From an uncultured Actinomycetes bacterium (GTDB lineage: Bacteria > Actinomycetota > Actinomycetes > Mycobacteriales > Nakamurellaceae), in contig CALANS010000188.1 of NCBI GenBank assembly GCA_937926105.1, forward strand, positions 1 to 7,633: a DNA stretch of 7,633 nucleotides. Reading direction: 5' to 3'. Shown in pieces: positions 1 to 4,165 of the stretch. The position numbers were made by a program, and so were the translations under genes. The stretch's first letter is position 1, and each line of letters begins with the position of its first letter. The notes under the pieces were generated by a model. The model did not search any database, was not told the origin of the DNA, and saw nothing but the letters and a program-made list of their open reading frames with translations.

Positions 1-88
1 CGGCCACCGCCTGCATCACCGCGTGCGTCAGGTGCAGCCGCGCCCACATCGGCAGGGTCAGTGTGACGAGACCGTCCGCGTCGCTCAC
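1..88 (-). CDS. Second NTP_transf_5-type nucleotidyltransferase (5' end only, runs off window)
   Basis: Only the first 29 codons are in the window. The N-terminus reads MSDADGLVTLTLPMWARLHL and continues THAVMQAVA. This aligns without gaps to the N-terminus of the neighbouring nucleotidyltransferase (PLWALLHLTHAAIQAIA), so the two are tandem paralogues. The GTG start (88-86) overlaps the TGA stop of the upstream gene (87-85) in a GTGA tetranucleotide, and only a poor Shine-Dalgarno (GAGG about 13 nt away) is visible, so translation is probably coupled to the first gene. By family, it should be a nucleotidyltransferase-fold enzyme that modifies the lasso peptide, but the catalytic KG and RDxD motifs lie outside the window and cannot be checked. 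It could also be a degenerate copy. Confidence 0.78.
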   Translation of the reverse strand, partial: MSDADGLVTLTLPMWARLHLTHAVMQAVA

Positions 89-966
89 CGCGCGGGGCCT
101 CGCCGATGCGCCCCCAGCGCGTGCACTCCGGCCGCGATGCGATGCCGGTATTCGGCGGCGACCTCGCGACCGGACGGCTCGTGCCCCAGTTCCATCCGCA
201 GATGAGTGCGGTTGACCCGCACCATGCGGATGAGCACCGCGATCCGATCCTGCAGCGTCGGAGCGGCGTGCAGCCGGGCGGTCCATTCGGCCAGGCGCGA
301 CGCCGCGGCATCGTCGCCCTCCGGCTGCGACCAGAACTTCCAGAGCAGGTAATCCCGCCGGCCCCGGTATTCGTCGAGACGACCGACTGCCGCGGCCAGC
401 GGCACCTCCGCGCCGAGCCTTCGCGCCAGGGACCAGGCCTCGTCGCGCGTCGCCTCGGTCGACACCTGCCACGCTTCGAAGGTGTCGGCGCCGGTGTGCG
501 CGCGAGCCTCGTGCAGGCCCAGGATCATCAGCTGCGCAGCGAGACCTGGTACAGCGCATGCGGTGTGGGCCAACTCCGCCACGTGCCGATTGGCCCACAG
601 TGCGTCGAACACCGCGGCGGGCGTCGCCGTCGGCCCCGGGAAGAAGCGATGCACATCCACGTGCGCCCAGGTCCGGTGGTGGTGGTTCGATGCGTGCCGG
701 AAGCTGGACCCTTCCGCGAAGCTGGTGAGCTCTGCCCAGCCGTGGCGCGCCAGCGCCGCCAGGAACCGATCCAGGTGCGCCGGCCGGACGATCACGTCGG
801 TATCGCGGGAAGGCCGCGGTCTTGTCCGCAGCGCCACATCCACCGCCGGGCCCTTGATGTGCAGAATGTCGGCGCCGCATTCGTCGGCGATCGCCTGGAT
901 CGCGGCATGGGTCAGGTGCAGGAGTGCCCACAGCGGTATCGCCGGTCCCGCGGTGGTGCCGGGCAC
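85..966 (-). CDS. Nucleotidyltransferase family protein (NTP_transf_5 type), lasso peptide tailoring
   Basis: With the start chosen here the protein is 293 residues. It shows the hallmarks of the NTP_transf_5 group of the nucleotidyltransferase superfamily: HIKG at 36-39, then RDTD at 54-57 followed by a hydrophobic strand (VIV, 58-60), the likely metal-binding acidic pair. The rest is mainly helical, with a His-rich patch (HHHRTWAHVDVH) in the middle. Proteins of this family recur in lasso clusters that also carry an HPr-kinase-like gene; in the pseudomycoidin system the homologue is reported to add hexoses to the phosphorylated lasso peptide. Here the kinase is about 6 kb away on the other strand. 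The GTG at 966 is preferred over the ATG at 1017: it has a strong GGGGAGGG ribosome site and gives an N-terminus matching the paralogue downstream. The donor (NDP-sugar, nucleotide) cannot be told from the sequence. Confidence 0.88.
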   Translation of the reverse strand: MPGTTAGPAIPLWALLHLTHAAIQAIADECGADILHIKGPAVDVALRTRPRPSRDTDVIVRPAHLDRFLAALARHGWAELTSFAEGSSFRHASNHHHRTWAHVDVHRFFPGPTATPAAVFDALWANRHVAELAHTACAVPGLAAQLMILGLHEARAHTGADTFEAWQVSTEATRDEAWSLARRLGAEVPLAAAVGRLDEYRGRRDYLLWKFWSQPEGDDAAASRLAEWTARLHAAPTLQDRIAVLIRMVRVNRTHLRMELGHEPSGREVAAEYRHRIAAGVHALGAHRRGPAR

Positions 967-969
967 ATT

Positions 970-977
970 CCCTCCCC
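970..977 (-). promoter_or_regulatory. Ribosome binding site that fixes the nucleotidyltransferase start
   Basis: Reading the minus strand, GGGGAGGG is followed by AAT and then GTG at 966; the GGAGG core is 4 nt from the start. No comparable site precedes the upstream in-frame ATG at 1017, so the shorter protein is the better model. Confidence 0.7.
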
Positions 978-1038
978 TGCACGGTAGACATGGCGCTATC
1001 GACGCTGCCGCCGACATGGATGACGCAATCCCGCCGGT

Positions 1039-1048
1039 GTGACGTCAC
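1039..1048. promoter_or_regulatory. Perfect palindrome GTGACGTCAC in the divergent region (possible operator)
   Basis: A 10-bp perfect inverted repeat lies between the divergently read nucleotidyltransferase and glycosyltransferase genes, about 40 bp upstream of the best -10 box for the plus-strand gene. The position suits a dimeric regulator acting on both directions. No regulator gene is in the window and only one copy was noticed, so the assignment is tentative. Confidence 0.3.
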
Positions 1049-1087
1049 GCGACGCTGATCGCTCCGAATTCCCATCGGCCGCGAGGT

Positions 1088-1093
1088 TATGAT
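1088..1093 (+). promoter_or_regulatory. Candidate -10 box (TATGAT) for the glycosyltransferase transcript
   Basis: TATGAT matches the sigma-70-type -10 consensus at 5 of 6 positions and stands out in this GC-rich background. Transcription would begin near 1100, giving a leader of roughly 55 nt before the ATG at 1157. The -35 area (CGAATT around 1065-1070) is a poor match, so the promoter may need an activator. Confidence 0.4.
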
Positions 1094-1147
1094 ACGAAGC
1101 CGCGGCGGCCCCTGATGATTTCCACCGGTCAGGACGCCGCCGGTGCG

Positions 1148-1153
1148 AGGAGG
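1148..1153 (+). promoter_or_regulatory. Ribosome binding site AGGAGG for the glycosyltransferase
   Basis: AGGAGG sits 3 nt before the ATG at 1157. Spacing is short, but the GAGG that overlaps its 5' end (1147-1150) gives 6 nt. The earlier in-frame ATG at 1115 has no such site, so 1157 is taken as the start. Confidence 0.65.
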
Positions 1154-1156
1154 ACC

Positions 1157-2212
1157 ATGCCGGAGTTGACGCTCGCCCGCATGGCCTTGAGCAATCGACG
1201 CGGCGAGTACGCCTACCAGGACCAGATCACATCTCGCTCGTCGATGGCGCTCACCGCGTACGGCAGCGATTGGACAGTGCGTACGCTCGTGGTGCGCCCG
1301 CTGCGGTCGCCCCTGTACGGCAACCGTCGGGTGTTCACCCGCGCCCTGACCCAGGCGAGCCCGCGCGCCCGGCGCGTGGCCGGACGATGGCTGTACCGCG
1401 GCGGCGGGGGCGCCGTGCACCGCATGAGTCTCGAGCTGCCACCTGGACGCCACGGCGACATCGTCACGCTGCACGATCTCGCGCCGTGGGAATTCCCCGG
1501 CGAGCACGTCCCGCTTCCGGCTGCCAGCGCGGCCGAGGAGTTGCGCGCCGCAGACGCAGTGATCTGCCCGTCGAGCTTCACGGCGGAGCGCGCGTCCGCC
1601 CGCTTCGGCCTGCGCAATGTCACGGTGATCCCCGACGGCGTGAACCCGATGTTCTATGACGCCGCCCCCGCGCAGGACGCTGATCTCGACGAGCTGGGCA
1701 TCCGCCGTCCGTTCGTCATCTGCACCAGCGGCTTCGCGCCGCGCAAGAATCTCGCGGCGCTGGCGGAGGCGTGGCCCGCGGTCCGGGCGGTCCGACCGGA
1801 TATGACGCTGGTGCTCAGCGGTGCCCGCACGGGCGATCGTGCGGACTTCCTGACCCGCATTCCGGGCGTGACGATCACTTCCCGCATCGACGAGATGGAC
1901 ATGTTCGGTGTGGTGGCCGCGGCCGGCGCCCTGGTGGTGCCGTCCCTGCTGGAGGGATTCGGGTTGCCGGTGCTGGAGGCCATGGCGGCCGGGGTGCCCG
2001 TGGTCGCAGCGCGCACCAGCGCGCTGCCGGAGGTGGTGGGTGACGCCGGCATCCTGGTCGAACCCACCGCCACCGGGCTCGCCGAGGGCATCATCCAGGC
2101 CACCGCGGATGACGCCACCCCGGGCTTGATCGCCGCCGGCAAGGCCCGCGCCGCCGAGTTCACCTGGGATTCCAGCGCCGCCGCGCACGCGCGGATATGG
2201 ACTCGGCTCTGA
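1157..2212 (+). CDS. GT4-type (GT-B fold) glycosyltransferase
   Basis: The 351-residue protein looks like a retaining GT4 family glycosyltransferase. An N-terminal acceptor domain contains TLHD (104-107) and ends near IPDGVNPMF (158-166), the usual inter-domain strand. The C-terminal donor domain has GFAPRKN at 192-198, the loop that normally carries the phosphate-contacting Arg and Lys, and the EX7E motif EGFGLPVLE with Glu266 and Glu274, followed by AMAAGVPVVAA. There is no signal peptide and no clear membrane helix, so it should act in the cytoplasm with a nucleotide-sugar donor. It lies just upstream of the lasso precursor on the same strand, so the peptide or its phosphosugar is the likely acceptor (inference). 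Similarity to mannosyl or glucosyl transferases of cell-wall or lipid pathways is possible, and the sugar cannot be predicted. Confidence 0.85.
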   Translation: MPELTLARMALSNRRGEYAYQDQITSRSSMALTAYGSDWTVRTLVVRPLRSPLYGNRRVFTRALTQASPRARRVAGRWLYRGGGGAVHRMSLELPPGRHGDIVTLHDLAPWEFPGEHVPLPAASAAEELRAADAVICPSSFTAERASARFGLRNVTVIPDGVNPMFYDAAPAQDADLDELGIRRPFVICTSGFAPRKNLAALAEAWPAVRAVRPDMTLVLSGARTGDRADFLTRIPGVTITSRIDEMDMFGVVAAAGALVVPSLLEGFGLPVLEAMAAGVPVVAARTSALPEVVGDAGILVEPTATGLAEGIIQATADDATPGLIAAGKARAAEFTWDSSAAAHARIWTRL

Positions 2213-2325
2213 AAGCACCAGCGAATTCGTAACGCAGCAGAGTCGCGCAATTACAGCGCGTATATCAATGGCGGATAACCCGTACAAATGCTGGTCAGCG
2301 GGGGTTTCGCCGCGCCGCGGGGCGG

Positions 2326-2334
2326 TGATATGTT
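2326..2334 (+). promoter_or_regulatory. Candidate extended -10 element (TGA-TATGTT) for the precursor
   Basis: TG at 2326-2327, one spacer base and TATGTT form an extended -10 pattern. A start near 2341 would give a leader of about 33 nt before the precursor ATG. The -35 region (TTTCGC, 2305-2310) is weak. A dedicated promoter would fit the need for more precursor than enzyme, but this is inferred from pattern only. Confidence 0.35.
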
Positions 2335-2362
2335 CACTCGGTATCTTTCGCGGAAGCATGAA

Positions 2363-2368
2363 GGGGGA
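2363..2368 (+). promoter_or_regulatory. Ribosome binding site GGGGGA for the precursor
   Basis: GGGGGA ends 5 nt before the ATG at 2374, a good distance. The same G-run can pair with CCCC at 2370-2373 in a very small stem next to the start codon, so access to this site might be modulated; the stem is only 4 bp. Confidence 0.6.
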
Positions 2369-2373
2369 ACCCC

Positions 2374-2529
2374 ATGGAGACGAGCGAGTTCCAAGTTCCG
2401 ACTCTCACCGAGGTCGGGTCGATCGCCGGACTCACGAAGAGCGACGGCGCCTCTGCCGACAGAGACGCGATCCGTGTGACAGATCCCAACACCGGCCTGC
2501 CGATCGACACGTACGGACGCACGTCGTAA
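2374..2529 (+). CDS. Lasso peptide precursor (A), 51 residues
   Basis: The leader carries the lasso signature YxxPxLxxxGxxxxxT with Phe for Tyr: Phe6, Pro9, Leu11, Gly15 and Thr21. This motif is bound by the B1 recognition protein, and Thr two residues before the cut is the usual mark of the leader end. Cleavage after Lys22 leaves a 29-residue core that opens SDGASADRD and ends DTYGRTS. Ser23 would supply the amine; Asp31 (core position 9) or Asp29 (position 7) the carboxylate. The core has one aromatic residue (Tyr47), two Pro, three Arg and no Cys. Its last residue, Ser51, is the type of site phosphorylated in paeninodin-like peptides, matching the kinase gene in this cluster. It directly precedes the cyclase in the same reading frame. 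A 29-residue core is long for the class, and Ser1 is less common than Gly1, so the exact cut site is inferred. Confidence 0.9.
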   Translation: METSEFQVPTLTEVGSIAGLTKSDGASADRDAIRVTDPNTGLPIDTYGRTS

Positions 2530-2540
2530 TTACGGCGTCG
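2518..2540 (+). other. Hairpin across the precursor stop codon
   Basis: CGTAATTACG (2525-2534) is a perfect palindrome centred on the TAA stop. The pairing extends outward: 2521-2527 pairs with 2532-2538 (seven pairs, one of them G-U) around an AATT loop, and 2518-2519 with 2539-2540 after a one-base bulge. There is no U-tract, so it is not a standard terminator. It could slow, process or stabilise the transcript so that precursor exceeds cyclase. Confidence 0.45.
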
Positions 2541-2553
2541 AATTCACCCTGGT

Positions 2554-3819
2554 GTGACTTCGCTTCTTCTTGATACCGCGGCACCCTATCGTCCGAACGA
2601 TATTGAAATCGCCAGTGGCCTCGTCCCAGGTTTTGTCGGACGAATTGAGTTGGAACACGCTGCCCTGACTCCGGTGGCGGCACTGGAGGAGTGTGTGCTG
2701 CCGCACTTGGAACGCCCTCCGTGTTACGTATCCTTTTCTGGTGGACGCGACTCGTCCTTGGTCCTCGCGGTGGCGACGATGGCCGCCAGAAAGGCTGGCC
2801 TTGAGGACCCGATCCCGGTAACTGAGCGATATCCGCTTGCCACCAAAGCCGACGAAGACGAGTGGCAGGAATTGGTGATACGCGCGCTCGGACTCGGCCG
2901 ATGGCACAAATTCAGGTACACGTCCGAAAATGACTTGCTGGGCGAAAGGGCGCAGTCAAGCCTACGGCGGTATGGCATTCTGTGGCCATCAGCGATTCAC
3001 GTGAAACCGAACCTGCTGGGACATGTCCGAGGTGGCTCGCTCCTGACCGGCGAAGGCGGCGACGCCGTGTTTCGGGTCCAGCGCTCGACTGCCCTGCGCA
3101 ACCTTCGCACTGTCGAGCGCACTGGCCCGTCCCGCTTGGATAGCTGGCATGATGCATGGGATTCGGTCAAACCACGCCGTACCAGATACAGGGCGGCATG
3201 GCGTGAGTACTCGGAACGAATGGCCGAGCTGACCCCGTGGCTCACCGTGTCTGCGCGCACCCGGTTTCTCGACCTGATCGCCTCCGAGAAGGCGGCGATG
3301 CCATTGACGTACCGCCCGGCCCTTCTGGCACTGGCGGCCAAGCGAGACTTCGTCCTGGGTCAATCGAATTACCGGCGAGTGGCACGCGATTTCGATGTGA
3401 CGGTGGTCGATCCGCTTCTTGACCTCGGCTTCCTCAATTCTCTCGGCACACATTACGGGCTGCTCAGCCCGCACAGCCGGACCAGCGCGATGCTCGACCT
3501 GTTCGACCACCTGCTGCCAACCGCGATCCTGGCGAGAAATACCAAATCGTTCTTCCAGGAGGCCGTCCTGGGCGAGCCGACGAGGCAATTCGCGCGCGAA
3601 TGGTCGGGGGAGGGACTGAACCCGGAGTATGTCAACGCCCAAGTGCTGAAGCGAGAGTGGCAAGCGGGGACCATCTCACCGATGGGTGAGTTTCTGCTAC
3701 AACAGGCGTGGCTCTACGAACAGGGCCTCGGCATCGACGGGAAGCCGCTACAGCCGCCGAAAGCGCCTACGCCCCAGTCGACCTCGCCCGCGGAACCGCC
3801 GGAATTGGCTACGCCGTAG
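2554..3819 (+). CDS. Lasso cyclase (C), asparagine-synthetase-like, without glutaminase domain
   Basis: The 421-residue protein should activate an Asp side chain of the precursor core as an AMP ester and close the macrolactam with the freed N-terminal amine. The PP-loop SGGRDSS at 62-68 is the ATP-pyrophosphate motif of the asparagine synthetase fold, and TGEGGDAVF at 165-173 corresponds to the second nucleotide-site motif. Most lasso cyclases are longer, with a degenerate glutamine-hydrolysing domain in front; here only about 60 residues precede the PP-loop, so that domain is absent. The last 27 or so residues are Pro-rich, look disordered and run over the end of the convergent B1 gene. The GTG at 2554 has no Shine-Dalgarno; the precursor stop lies 24 nt upstream in the same frame, suggesting coupled translation. 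Base composition is lower in GC than in flanking genes. Confidence 0.92.
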   Translation: MTSLLLDTAAPYRPNDIEIASGLVPGFVGRIELEHAALTPVAALEECVLPHLERPPCYVSFSGGRDSSLVLAVATMAARKAGLEDPIPVTERYPLATKADEDEWQELVIRALGLGRWHKFRYTSENDLLGERAQSSLRRYGILWPSAIHVKPNLLGHVRGGSLLTGEGGDAVFRVQRSTALRNLRTVERTGPSRLDSWHDAWDSVKPRRTRYRAAWREYSERMAELTPWLTVSARTRFLDLIASEKAAMPLTYRPALLALAAKRDFVLGQSNYRRVARDFDVTVVDPLLDLGFLNSLGTHYGLLSPHSRTSAMLDLFDHLLPTAILARNTKSFFQEAVLGEPTRQFAREWSGEGLNPEYVNAQVLKREWQAGTISPMGEFLLQQAWLYEQGLGIDGKPLQPPKAPTPQSTSPAEPPELATP

Positions 3820-4066
3820 CGAGCAGTCCCTTCTCCGCGAGCGCCGTCACAAAAGCCTCCACACTCCGCGCGGCGAGCGCGGTATCGATGCCGTATTCGG
3901 CGATCAATGCCTTTTCCAAATCGGAAGCGCTGCGCTCCTCGGTCAGCAGCTTCGCCAGAAACGCGCCCGTGCGGTTCGTCGTCAGATACTTCGATGTCGC
4001 CAGGTCCAGGATCACGAGTTCGCCGTCGAGCTCCTGCCAACTGATACCGTCGGTGCGCAGTTTCAT
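3809..4066 (-). CDS. Lasso B1: PqqD-like RiPP recognition element
   Basis: At 85 residues the protein has the size and pattern of a stand-alone PqqD-type recognition element: an N-terminal beta hairpin (about 6-29, with GELVILDLATSKYLTT), the turn NRTG at 31-34, then helices (FLAKLL, 36-41; ASDLEKALIAEY, 47-58; and a last helix about 64-80). Such proteins bind the Tyr/Phe-Pro-Leu motif of the leader and deliver the precursor to the B2 peptidase. The gene is on the strand opposite to precursor, cyclase, exporter and peptidase, and its 3' end overlaps the cyclase by 11 nt. This is unusual, since B1 is normally co-directional with C or B2. No strong Shine-Dalgarno precedes the ATG at 4066 (an AGGA lies about 17 nt away), so expression may be low or leaderless. 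The identity is firm; the regulation is unknown. Confidence 0.9.
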   Translation of the reverse strand: MKLRTDGISWQELDGELVILDLATSKYLTTNRTGAFLAKLLTEERSASDLEKALIAEYGIDTALAARSVEAFVTALAEKGLLATA

Positions 4067-4114
4067 CGATACAGCTTACGGTTCCTGCGCCGGCAACAGG
4101 TGGCCCTGAACGGG

Positions 4115-4124
4115 ACGGGCCCGT
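4115..4124. promoter_or_regulatory. Palindrome ACGGGCCCGT in the B1/D divergent gap
   Basis: A perfect 10-bp inverted repeat lies between the divergent starts of B1 (4066) and the exporter (4166). Position suits a shared operator, but short GC palindromes are common in such DNA. No clear -10 box was recognised for either gene in this 99-bp gap. Confidence 0.22.
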
Positions 4125-4157
4125 ATCCGGCTGGCCCATGCAGGCAGCCCAGTCGAG

Positions 4158-4162
4158 AAGGA
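4158..4162 (+). promoter_or_regulatory. Ribosome binding site AAGGA for the exporter
   Basis: GAGAAGGAACG precedes the ATG at 4166. It supports this start over the much longer open frame that reaches back to 3686 through the antisense B1 gene. Confidence 0.6.
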
Positions 4163-4165
4163 ACG

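Larger units (their letters stand above)
2213..2373 (+). other. Intergenic leader region before the lasso precursor
   Basis: These 161 bp are visibly richer in A and T than the flanking genes and contain no convincing gene. They hold several AT-rich hexamers (around 2261-2266, 2273-2278, 2329-2334) that could act as -10 elements and the ribosome site for the precursor. No hairpin with a U-tract follows the glycosyltransferase stop at 2212, so read-through from the upstream gene into the precursor is possible. Confidence 0.5.

Noticed and set aside
106..987. 293-codon open frame on the plus strand opposite the nucleotidyltransferase
   Set aside because: Arg/Pro-rich shadow translation; the minus-strand frame has the family motifs.
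967..1017. 17-residue N-terminal extension of the nucleotidyltransferase to the ATG at 1017
   Set aside because: The GTG at 966 has a strong ribosome site and gives the same N-terminal length before the P-[LM]-W-A block as the paralogue.
1115..1156. 14-residue N-terminal extension of the glycosyltransferase
   Set aside because: No ribosome site at 1115, while AGGAGG precedes the ATG at 1157.
2268..2573. Open frames of 60-100 codons over the precursor in other phases
   Set aside because: None contains a leader motif or a plausible product; the 51-codon frame at 2374 fits the lasso precursor pattern.
3686..4165. Upstream 160-codon extension of the exporter frame
   Set aside because: It runs antisense through B1, its translation is Arg-rich without domain features, and a ribosome site precedes the ATG at 4166, where a normal exporter N-terminus begins.
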